Origin: Bacillota bacterium
Lineage (GTDB): Bacteria; Bacillota; UBA4882; UBA8346
NCBI GenBank assembly: GCA_023426245.1
Contig: JAFABB010000005.1
Span: 1-6,038 of the forward strand
Reading direction: 5' to 3'
DNA length: 6,038 nt
A model generated the notes under the pieces. The model was not told the origin of the DNA. It was given only the letters and a program-made list of their open reading frames with translations, and did no database searches. Position numbers and translations under genes: made by a program. Of this stretch, positions 1 through 5,472 are shown one piece after another (within the stretch, counting starts at the first letter, position 1; each line of letters begins with the position of its first letter).

Positions 1-626
1 AGATGGATCAGGGTATGCCCATCTCCCGGCAGAACGTTGATTTTAGCATGGGGAAGTAAATCCCCCAAACGTTTGGCGGTCACCGCGGAATGAAACATGA
101 TATCTTTTTCGCCCACAAACAATATAACCGGCATCGATAATTGCTTCAATTCCAGGTCGGAAAATAAAGGAATTTTCTCCCGGCGAAAGTTAAAGTTTTT
201 CCCGATGAGTTTCTCATATTCCAGCACCGCTTTAGGTAGGGGCTGATTTCCATTTATTTTTTGGTATAGTCTATCCATTCCTCTTTCGCCTAAGAGCATA
301 TAAACCAGCACTTTCAAAAGGAAAGAAGTTTTTAACTGTCCGATACCTGCCGGGCAAAGTAATACCAGTTTATCTACCTTTTCCGGATAACTAACGGAAA
401 ACTTCAGGGATAGCCATGCCCCTAATGAAATACCGACGAGGCTTGCTTTCTCCAGCTTTAACGCTTTGAAAACATCCAGAAGCCATTCTCCAAAAGCAGG
501 ACCGCTGAATGGCAGTTGAGTCTCGTCGCTTTTACCAGGTTCCCCCGGTATATCCACAGCATATACCCGGTAATTACGGGAATATTCACGTGAATCTCCC
601 AACCACATCAGGGAATTGAATGCACT
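1..626 (-). pseudogene. alpha/beta hydrolase, 5'-truncated and cut by the window's left edge
   Basis: Reading the minus strand gives an uninterrupted frame with alpha/beta-hydrolase hallmarks. Numbering from the first in-frame Met (606-608): YAVDIPGEPGKS near residue 20, nucleophile elbow GISLGAW with Ser61, the acid in VGEKD (Asp169), and the catalytic His in GDGHTLIH (His198) just before the frame leaves the window. In this family the Ser usually lies near residue 130, so about 70 N-terminal residues are missing, including the strand ending in the His-Gly oxyanion motif. The homologous part begins around SAFNSLMW; upstream the frame reads unrelated residues to a TGA at 675-677, and no ribosome binding site precedes the Met. 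I infer a broken gene caused by a deletion or insertion near 625-670. Substrate cannot be told. A functional short form starting at 608 is possible but unlikely. Confidence 0.72.
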
Positions 627-654
627 GCATTGTATTTCTCTATCGATAAATCTT

Positions 655-670
655 ATTTTGCAACAGCCCC
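655..670 (-). mobile_element. Insertion-sequence end-like remnant
   Basis: On the minus strand this reads GGGGCTGTTGCAAAAT. The core CTGTTGCAAA resembles terminal inverted repeats of several transposon families (for example IS6-family ends, and IS1182-like ends as I recall them). No transposase or second copy of the end is in the window. If the outer edge is the GGGG at 670, the element body would lie toward the hydrolase, where only about 40 bases remain before hydrolase homology resumes. This is a likely scar of the event that removed the hydrolase 5' end. The identification is by recall of end sequences and is tentative. Confidence 0.35.
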
Positions 671-767
671 TTTTTCAAGGTATGAATGAATGCGGTTTTG
701 AAGGTTGACGGATGGTCGCGTTTTGCCTTGCGTCGAGCCTCAAACACTGGTCCGGCTTGCCGTTTCG

Positions 768-1613
768 CTAAATGGAATATGATTTGACAGTATCCACAAA
801 TTGATTTAAGCATGGGTTTTCGCTGTTTTTAGGAATTAAAAGCTGAATGCTGGCTTCACCGATATCGTCCGGCCGAATGATCTGAAAACTATGGGTGTCT
901 GCGTCCGCTAAAACACTGATTGGCAATACCGCGATACCGATGCCTAACGACACAGCTTTGATGATGCTTTCTACCGTATCAAACTGAATGATGTTTGGTT
1001 TTCGGGAAATCTTTTTCATAATCCAGTTTTCCAGGAGATAGCGGGAGGGGCATCCGGGAGTATTCGCAGCAACCACGGACTGATAGACGATTTCTTCCGG
1101 TTTTAAATCCTTTGGGGCAATCAGCGCCATGGGTTCACGATACAAAAAAGCGGAGAAGAGCTTGGGGTGATTGAACTCTGTATAGACAAAAGCGCAGTCC
1201 AAATCGCCATCGGCCACAGCCCCGATGAGTTCAGGAGGTTGTAGATGGGTGGAAACCGAAAAACTGGTATTGGGGCAATTGCGCTGATATGCCGAAAGCC
1301 ATACCGGAAGTCGGTGGGCGGCAATGGTTTGGGATGCCCCGATTCGGATTGCGGGTTCGCTCTTTTGAAACTTAATTTTGGCATTGTCAAGCAGCGTGAT
1401 GATTTGGTCCGCGTAAACCAGTAGTTGCCGGCCTTCGTCGGTGAGGTTGACTCCCTTGCTATGCCGGATGAATAAAACGGTTTCCAGTTCGGCTTCCAGA
1501 TTTTGAATATGGGCGGTGATATTGGATTGAACATAGCCCATTTTTTCTGCTGCTTTGGAAATGGACTTTTGCAAAGCCACTTCTCTAAAAATGCGCAACT
1601 CTAAACTTTCCAA
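768..1613 (-). CDS. LysR-family transcriptional regulator (TTG start)
   Basis: This encodes a LysR-type transcription factor. From the TTG start the protein is 281 residues, normal or slightly short for the family. The N-terminal winged helix-turn-helix is clear: ESLELRIFREVALQKSISKA, then AAEKMGYVQSNITAHIQNLE, then LFIRHSKGVNLTDEGRQLL. A linker helix and a two-lobe periplasmic-binding-like effector domain follow, with GASQTIAAHRLPVWLSAYQ, DGDLDCAFVYTE and VSLGIGIAVLPISVL. The effector is unknown. The reading frame also contains ATG ATG at 1626-1631, but GGGAGG (1621-1626) sits 7 bases before TTG at 1611-1613, the family's N terminus aligns at that TTG, and the ATGs lie in an operator-like repeat without a ribosome site. 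The gene ends at TAG 768-770, is divergent from gap, and is probably autoregulated through the repeats at 1627-1655. Confidence 0.93.
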   Translation of the reverse strand: MESLELRIFREVALQKSISKAAEKMGYVQSNITAHIQNLEAELETVLFIRHSKGVNLTDEGRQLLVYADQIITLLDNAKIKFQKSEPAIRIGASQTIAAHRLPVWLSAYQRNCPNTSFSVSTHLQPPELIGAVADGDLDCAFVYTEFNHPKLFSAFLYREPMALIAPKDLKPEEIVYQSVVAANTPGCPSRYLLENWIMKKISRKPNIIQFDTVESIIKAVSLGIGIAVLPISVLADADTHSFQIIRPDDIGEASIQLLIPKNSENPCLNQFVDTVKSYSI

Positions 1614-1620
1614 CGGGAAA

Positions 1621-1626
1621 CCTCCC
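1621..1626 (-). promoter_or_regulatory. Shine-Dalgarno that selects the lysR TTG start
   Basis: The minus strand reads GGGAGG, a perfect match to the anti-SD core, 7 bases from TTG (1611-1613). The upstream ATG pair would place this sequence inside the coding region and has no purine-rich site before it. The transposase gene in this window uses the same GGGAGG with the same 7-base spacing. Confidence 0.8.
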
Positions 1627-1655
1627 ATCATTTTAAATGATAGTATCCATCATTT
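1627..1655. promoter_or_regulatory. Operator-like cluster of three 7-bp half-sites
   Basis: ATCATTT (1627-1633), AAATGAT (1635-1641) and ATCATTT (1649-1655) are exact copies or exact complements of each other. The first pair forms a 15-bp palindrome around 1634; the second pair forms an inverted repeat with a 7-base spacer. The cluster overlaps the expected transcription start of the minus-strand lysR promoter and lies directly before its Shine-Dalgarno. LysR proteins commonly bind such dyads near their own promoter, so self-repression is the natural inference. The binding protein is not shown by sequence. Confidence 0.55.
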
Positions 1656-1661
1656 TCAACT

Positions 1662-1690
1662 ATTATACACGAGCAACGGCAGAATGTATA
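1662..1690 (-). promoter_or_regulatory. lysR promoter
   Basis: On the minus strand TATACA (1685-1690) and a consensus TATAAT (1662-1667) are separated by 17 bases, a good sigma-70/sigma-A match (4/6 and 6/6). The expected transcript start is near 1655, about 42 bases before the TTG start, inside the half-site cluster. Confidence 0.7.
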
Positions 1691-1692
1691 AT
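1664..1692 (+). promoter_or_regulatory. Divergent promoter, probably for gap
   Basis: On the plus strand TATACA (1664-1669) and TATAAT (1687-1692) are also 17 bases apart. These are the same bases as the lysR promoter read on the other strand, because ATTATACA (1662-1669) and TGTATAAT (1685-1692) form a perfect inverted repeat. Transcription would start near 1699 and run through a leader of roughly 290 bases into gap. No better promoter is visible nearer gap. Confidence 0.5.
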
Positions 1693-1710
1693 TTAATTAC
1701 CGATTCACCA

Positions 1711-1782
1711 GATTAAGCAATGGGTGAAATGTCATCTAGATGAAATATATTATTGGAAATGCTTGATTAAGCATAGTTAAGC
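1711..1782. promoter_or_regulatory. Small repeats and palindromes in the gap leader
   Basis: GATTAAGCA occurs exactly at 1711-1719 and 1765-1773, with a partial copy TTAAGC at 1777-1782. The second copy belongs to the dyad TGCTT-GATT-AAGCA (1760-1773). Between the copies is a perfect 12-bp palindrome, TCATCTAGATGA (1732-1743). These could be protein-binding sites for the lysR-gap region; no known operator consensus is recognised. Confidence 0.3.
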
Positions 1783-1810
1783 GATGAATGCCGGCCTAAC
1801 GAAAAGGACT

Positions 1811-1914
1811 TGGACAGGAATTTTATGGATTTACGGGATTTTTTTAAAACCCTATGAATTATCTGTTTTTTGCAGCCCATTTTTACCAGGTTTTAATCCT
1901 GTGAACCCTGTCTC
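1811..1914. repeat. Imperfect palindromic repeat of ACAGGATTT-like units
   Basis: The left side carries three successive variants of a 9-10 base unit (ACAGGAATTT, ATGGATTT, ACGGGATTT between 1814 and 1841). The right side (about 1893-1914) carries AATCCTGTGAACCCTGTC, which on the minus strand reads as two more units (ACAGGGTTC, ACAGGATTA). The whole is an imperfect inverted repeat of about 100 bases. I recall similar ACAGGATTT palindromes dispersed in the intergenic regions of several bacterial genomes; that it is dispersed in this genome is inference. Confidence 0.45.
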
Positions 1915-1916
1915 CG

Positions 1917-1955
1917 TTAACTTTTTTTAGGCCCGGCTTTTTCTAAAAAAGTTAA
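1917..1955. other. A/T-rich hairpin in front of gap
   Basis: TTAACTTTTTTTAG (1917-1930) can pair with CTAAAAAAGTTAA (1943-1955), with one bulged base and a 12-base loop holding GGCCCGG-like sequence. It lies 16 bases before the gap Shine-Dalgarno. It lacks a GC-rich stem, so it is a weak terminator at best; an mRNA-stabilising 5' hairpin or attenuator is possible. Confidence 0.4.
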
Positions 1956-1985
1956 TGCAATATATATAGTAAAGGGGAAATTAAA

Positions 1986-2987
1986 ATGTCTGTAAAAGTA
2001 GCTATCAATGGGTTTGGCCGTATTGGACGTTTGGCGTTCCGGAAAATGTTCGGCTTGGAAGGGTTTGAAATCATAGCCATCAACGACTTGACCAGCGCCA
2101 AGATGTTGCGGTACCTGCTGAAATATGACTCTTCCCAGGGGCCTTATGAGAAAACGGTTGAGTATGGCGACGATACGCTGACGGTAGACGGCAAGCCAAT
2201 CCAAATCTATGCCGAAAAAGATCCCAAGAATTTACCCTGGGGGAAGCTTGGCATCGATGTGGTACTGGAATGTACCGGTTTTTTTGCATCCAAAGCTAAA
2301 TCCATGGCTCATATCGAGTCCGGAGCCAAACGGGTTGTGATCTCGGCGCCGGCGGGCGATGACTTGCCGACCGTTGTTTTCGGGGTGAACGAAGCGACTC
2401 TTCAAAGCGCCGACACGGTAATTTCAGCGGCCTCCTGCACCACGAACTGTTTGGCGTTAATGGCCAACACCCTGAACAAGCTGGCCCCGATCAAAAAAGG
2501 GTATATGACAACGATTCATGCGTATACCAATGACCAGAATACGCAGGACGCGCCCCACGCCAAGGGAGACTTGCGAAGAGCAAGGGCCGCCGCACTGAAT
2601 ATCGTGCCAACCTCAAGCGGAGCAGCCAAAGCGATTGGCCTGGTGATACCCAGTCTATCCGGCAAGCTCGACGGTGTATCACAGCGGGTTCCGGTCAGCG
2701 CGGGATCTCTTACGGACCTGGTCGCGGTGGTTGAAGGGAAAGTAACCAAGGAAGATATTGACGCGGCCATGAAGAAGGATGCGACGGAGTCATTGGGCTA
2801 TACCGATGAACAGATCGTTTCCTCGGATATTATTGGAATGGGCTATGGCTCTTTATATGATGCGACCCAGACCAAGGTGATGGCCATGGGCGAAGAGACC
2901 CTGGTCAAAGTAGATGCCTGGTATGATAATGAAAATTCATACGTAAGCCAGATGGTCCGGACCATTAAGTACTTGGCGAACTTGTGA
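1986..2987 (+). CDS. gap: Glyceraldehyde-3-phosphate dehydrogenase, class I (phosphorylating)
   Basis: This enzyme catalyses the NAD-dependent oxidation and phosphorylation of glyceraldehyde 3-phosphate to 1,3-bisphosphoglycerate in cytoplasmic glycolysis and, in reverse, gluconeogenesis. The 333 residues match the family's normal length. The N-terminal Rossmann motif VAINGFGRIGRLAFRK is followed by Asp34 in INDLT, the usual NAD-selecting acid. The catalytic Cys151 lies in the signature SCTTNC and the general base His178 in TTIHAYT; the substrate-binding stretch NIVPTSSGAAKAIG and the C-terminal VDAWYDNENSY are intact. The ATG is preceded by AAAGGGG (1971-1977) at 8 bases. Many Bacillota have cggR-gap-pgk-tpi operons; here gap is monocistronic, divergent from a lysR gene, and followed by a terminator hairpin. 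The protein appears fully functional. Whether it is the only gap copy in the genome cannot be judged. Confidence 0.97.
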   Translation: MSVKVAINGFGRIGRLAFRKMFGLEGFEIIAINDLTSAKMLRYLLKYDSSQGPYEKTVEYGDDTLTVDGKPIQIYAEKDPKNLPWGKLGIDVVLECTGFFASKAKSMAHIESGAKRVVISAPAGDDLPTVVFGVNEATLQSADTVISAASCTTNCLALMANTLNKLAPIKKGYMTTIHAYTNDQNTQDAPHAKGDLRRARAAALNIVPTSSGAAKAIGLVIPSLSGKLDGVSQRVPVSAGSLTDLVAVVEGKVTKEDIDAAMKKDATESLGYTDEQIVSSDIIGMGYGSLYDATQTKVMAMGEETLVKVDAWYDNENSYVSQMVRTIKYLANL

Positions 2988-3028
2988 TTGAAAAGAGGGG
3001 ACTGCCGATTCCGGCCGCTTCACGTCAA

Positions 3029-3067
3029 AAAACACCTTTCGGGGATTTCCTCCTGCAAAGGTGTTTT
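3029..3067 (+). terminator. gap terminator hairpin
   Basis: AAAACACCTTT (3029-3039) pairs perfectly with AAAGGTGTTTT (3057-3067), an 11-bp stem with a 17-base loop, about 40 bases after the gap stop. The stem ends in TTTT. The T run is short, but the A-rich start makes it plausible for both directions. Confidence 0.7.
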
Positions 3068-3203
3068 GCTGTGTCCTTTCCGACCGCCGTTTTATTGGAT
3101 AAGGCCGTATTAAAAATTGATGAGGGCGATGAGGGGGAGGAGGGCCTGAAAATGAAAAGCAGGTTTTGGGTAAGTATGGGGCGGGGTTTTTAAAGAACAA
3201 ACG

Positions 3204-3237
3204 GCCTGGTATCTTAAGGGTAGCAGGCTATTTTTTT
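3204..3237 (+). terminator. Second terminator-like hairpin
   Basis: GCCTG (3204-3208) pairs with CAGGC (3224-3228), followed by TA and seven T's (3231-3237). It may back up the gap terminator. The stretch 3068-3203 between the two hairpins shows no gene; a 69-codon frame there spans the first terminator and lacks coding character. Confidence 0.5.
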
Positions 3238-3334
3238 ATGAATGCCGATTTTTTTCTGCCCACGGGTTTTAGCGGTTGAGACGGTTTTGAGGGTTGTGAC
3301 GATCAGAAAGATGAAAGTATGTTATGAATGCCGA
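3236..3334 (+). repeat. Degenerate repeat related to the start of the small ORF at 5799
   Basis: This segment starts and ends with an exact 13-base direct repeat, TTATGAATGCCGA (3236-3248 and 3322-3334). Inside, it aligns with the minus-strand sequence at about 5790-5708: ATGAATGCCGATTTT (15/15), then CCACGG, a similar GGTTGAG/GGCTGAG stretch, then TCAGAAAGATG (11/11), in the same order and similar spacing. The copy here is interrupted by stops in the equivalent frame, so it looks like a decayed partial copy. Its orientation is opposite to that of the other copy, so the two flank the IS110 element as inverted repeats. Confidence 0.5.
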
Positions 3335-3459
3335 CAGGAGGCGTCACCCACCCTCCTGCACCTCCAAGGCCAAGGGTTGTAGCCGGACAACCCTTGGAAC
3401 CCGCCGGCACGGGGAGATCCCCGTGACCCCCCTTTATCTCCAGCCATCCGTGGCTGGAG
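3335..3459. repeat. Array of four perfect GC-rich hairpins
   Basis: Four successive perfect stems occupy 125 bases: CAGGAGG/CCTCCTG (3335-3341, 3352-3358); CCAAGGGTTGT/ACAACCCTTGG (3370-3380, 3387-3397); CACGGGG/CCCCGTG (3408-3414, 3419-3425); CTCCAGCCA/TGGCTGGAG (3438-3446, 3451-3459). Loops are 10, 6, 4 and 4 bases, and C-rich linkers separate them. Both strands happen to be open in one frame, but the translations are low-complexity products of the palindromes, so I do not call a gene. It resembles the hairpin-rich intergenic repeats found in Clostridia and may be a REP-like element or the outer part of the IS110 left end. Confidence 0.6.
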
Positions 3460-3481
3460 TTATGAAAAGCGTTTTTAGTAT

Positions 3482-3887
3482 GACCTCCGATCTCCGTGCA
3501 GGGACGCGAACATCGTGTTCTTGCCCTACCAGGTCGTTGCTTTATTGCCGACGGCTGTAATTCATCCTTGAATTAAAGCCGCGTGGTCATCCTCGTGTTG
3601 ACCATGTCGGGGCTGAGAAATAAGGCAGATCCGACGTTTGAAGGCCGATTATGTGTGCTAATAAAATGCTACTTTCACCAATAGACAGCATTGAAAGAAC
3701 CCAAACTACCAACAGGGAGGTTGGTAGCGCGGCTTGAGAACCCGGATGGTTCTTAGCCGTCGGCAATCAAAACCACCCAAGAAGACGCTGACACGAGGTC
3801 AGCGGCAGTTAAATTTTTCCGCCTCCGGCAATCGGATGGCCGGAGAAATGGAAGGAAGACCGAAACCATGGGTGTCGGCGGCTTTTT
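3482..3887 (+). ncRNA. Structured non-coding region upstream of IS110 transposase; candidate bridge RNA
   Basis: About 400 bases without a credible gene contain a near-continuous series of stems. They are: nested GACCT/AGGTC, AGGG/CCCT and GAACA/TGTTC (3482-3535); CGGCT and AATTCA with TGAATT and AGCCG (3552-3581); TGGTCA/TGACCA with a 9-base loop (3584-3604); GTCGG/CCGAC (3606-3635); AATGCT/AGCATT and CTTTCA/TGAAAG, which interlock (3665-3697); CTACCAAC/GTTGGTAG (3706-3727); CGGCT-AGAACC/GGTTCT-AGCCG (3730-3759); CGCTGAC/GTCAGCG (3786-3804); CTCCGGC/GCCGGAG (3823-3845); and CCGA-ACC/GGT-TCGG (3860-3878), followed by five T's (3883-3887) like a terminator. IS110-group elements are known to encode a bridge RNA in the left non-coding end upstream of the transposase, pairing with donor and target DNA. 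Position and structure fit. Exact ends and guide loops are inferred and untested. This is longer than the roughly 180-base IS621 RNA. Confidence 0.5.
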
Positions 3888-4024
3888 GGTAACTGGTATG
3901 TTATTTATATCCCTAATATTATTCTCTAACAGTAGTAGCAGGGGGTCCGGGGGATGTTGATAACTGTGGACAAGTGAACAGAGGAAAAAACCCATCACTT
4001 AGCAAATTGTTACAGCACCGCCAA

Positions 4025-4052
4025 GGAGCCAAACAATACTCCGGAAGGGAGG
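4025..4052 (+). promoter_or_regulatory. Transposase ribosome binding site with competing hairpins
   Basis: The Shine-Dalgarno GGGAGG (4047-4052) lies 7 bases before the ATG. The segment CTCC (4039-4042) can pair with GGAG inside the Shine-Dalgarno (4048-4051, 5-base loop) or with an upstream GGAG (4025-4028, 10-base loop). The two pairings exclude each other and would hide or expose the ribosome site. The stems are only 4 bp, so this is suggestive only. Confidence 0.35.
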
Positions 4053-4059
4053 CTAAGTA

Positions 4060-5451
4060 ATGGGCAAGACCAGACTCGGTCGTAGGAGTAGGTTATTCCG
4101 TGAATTTCTAGATGGTGTTGAACCCAGTGCTCTTTTAATTGTTGCAATTGATGTTTCCAAGTTCCAACCAAAAGCGGCGTTATTTGAATATTTCGGTGAC
4201 ATCATAGTAGAACCCTTCTTTTTTACTCCCGACTATCGTGGCATCGATCATCTTTGTGAAATAGCTCAAAATGCCTTATTGAAAACGGGTAAGAAAAAGA
4301 TTATCTTTGGGGTGGAGAATACCGGCCATTATCAAGAGATCATCTTTAAACTGTTGAAAGAAAAGAAGCAATCCGTCTTACAGATTAATGCGGCTTCCAC
4401 CCACGAGGAACGTAAATCATTTTTAGATTATAGTAAAACCGATGATATTGATCTCCATGCCATTGCTTCCGCGATTGCCGGTGGTAAGGTAACTTTCACC
4501 GAAGTTCCCAGCGGACTTAAAGAGGAATTAAGATACCTCACTCGAACTCGCCGTTTTTTAGTCCGGGAACGGTCAAAACTTATTGTAGTTATCCGTACAC
4601 TACTAGATCACTATTGGCCTTATCTTCAAGGTGTACCAGAGATAGTGGATGGTAAAACTCAAGTAAAGAAAATATTTGAAGATTTAACAACTCCACTTTT
4701 TCTTGAATTTATTCAGTCCATTTCATCTCCCAAAGAAACGCTGGCTTTAGGAGAAACCGGTTTAATACAACTTTCAAAACAATTAAACTTTCGATTTGGG
4801 CTTGAACGGATTAGGCTCATTTTACGTTCAGCTGAGCTTAGTACACCTCTCAATAGTATCATGATAGAACATTATGTTTATCACGTTAAATATCATGTTA
4901 ATGGCATACTTCGTTTCAACCAAGAAATTAATAATCTGGAACATCAAATTGAACAGCTTTTTTGCCGGACCCGGGGCGTGCTTCTCCTTTCAATGTATCA
5001 AGTGAATGTCACTACTGCGGCGGAGTTTATGGCTGAAGTTGGTTTAGATATTGATCGTTATCATTCAGCCTCAGCTATCATTAAGCTAGCTGGTACAAAT
5101 CCAGTTCCTAATCAAAGTGCTGGAATAAGTGGGCAAATGTGCATCAGCAAGCAGGGAAACCCTTGGCTTCGTGAAGCTGTCAGCCGGATTGGCAAGAATC
5201 TGACGAATGGTAACAACCCCTACTTCGCTGCATTTACCAAACATCTATCATGCCGTTATGCCAAACAAAAACGGATTGCGGCAGGTAATAAATTTATTCG
5301 GGTTGCTTATGCAATGCTCACTAAAGGAGAACTCTTTGCACCCAAAGTATGGCAAGGCGAATGTCTTACAGTGGATCCACTGGGTAAACTCAGTGCTAAA
5401 AATGTAGAAACGGCTCGACAAGTACTAATTTCAATTCTAAGAAATAAATAA
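4060..5451 (+). CDS. IS110-family transposase (DEDD recombinase)
   Basis: This is the recombinase of an IS110-type element, which cuts and joins DNA using an RuvC-like DEDD domain and a C-terminal serine, directed by a bridge RNA in characterised members. The N-terminal domain shows the acidic set: Asp31 in IVAIDVSK, Glu86 in FGVENTGHY, and Asp128/Asp131 in SKTDDIDLHAIA. A helical middle follows (about 150-305, including SGLKEELRYLTRTRRFLVRE). The C-terminal Tnp20 domain has the helix-hairpin-helix-like stretch VNVTTAAEFMAEVGLDIDRY (about 315-334) and AGTNPVPNQSAGISG (345-358), with Ser353 the likely nucleophile, then CISKQGNPWLREAVSRIGKN. At 463 residues it exceeds the 320-420 common in the family, mainly through the middle region and C-terminal tail. 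GGGAGG 7 bases upstream fixes the ATG. All key residues and the frame are intact, so the protein is probably active. Confidence 0.95.
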   Translation: MGKTRLGRRSRLFREFLDGVEPSALLIVAIDVSKFQPKAALFEYFGDIIVEPFFFTPDYRGIDHLCEIAQNALLKTGKKKIIFGVENTGHYQEIIFKLLKEKKQSVLQINAASTHEERKSFLDYSKTDDIDLHAIASAIAGGKVTFTEVPSGLKEELRYLTRTRRFLVRERSKLIVVIRTLLDHYWPYLQGVPEIVDGKTQVKKIFEDLTTPLFLEFIQSISSPKETLALGETGLIQLSKQLNFRFGLERIRLILRSAELSTPLNSIMIEHYVYHVKYHVNGILRFNQEINNLEHQIEQLFCRTRGVLLLSMYQVNVTTAAEFMAEVGLDIDRYHSASAIIKLAGTNPVPNQSAGISGQMCISKQGNPWLREAVSRIGKNLTNGNNPYFAAFTKHLSCRYAKQKRIAAGNKFIRVAYAMLTKGELFAPKVWQGECLTVDPLGKLSAKNVETARQVLISILRNK

Positions 5452-5472
5452 AACCTTTTAATATGTTTAAAA

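Noticed and set aside
1121..1534. 137-codon minus-strand frame inside the LysR gene
   Set aside because: It is an out-of-frame shadow of a well-supported LysR-type regulator, with biased composition and no domain.
1961..1970. TATATATAGT as a close -10 for gap
   Set aside because: No acceptable -35 at 16-18 bases, and transcription would start within or next to the Shine-Dalgarno.
2984..3193. 69-codon plus-strand frame after gap
   Set aside because: It starts by overlapping the gap stop, runs through the 11-bp terminator hairpin and has no recognisable protein features.
3335..3459. CRISPR array
   Set aside because: The four hairpins differ in sequence and size; there is no constant repeat with regular spacers.
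3324..3560. 78-codon plus-strand frame starting ATGAATGCC, and an overlapping open minus-strand frame
   Set aside because: Both cross four perfect palindromes; the translations are Arg/Ser/Thr/Pro or Gly-rich, match nothing I recognise, and the plus frame has no ribosome binding site. Open frames on both strands are expected from GC-rich hairpins.
3482..3887. Group I or group II intron as the explanation for the structured region
   Set aside because: I found no group II domain V-like hairpin and no clear group I P3/P7 core, and there is no reverse transcriptase or homing endonuclease nearby.
3965..3973. DnaA-box-like TGTGGACAA and a possible origin
   Set aside because: A single site with one mismatch to TTATCCACA and no cluster or AT-rich unwinding region; likely chance.
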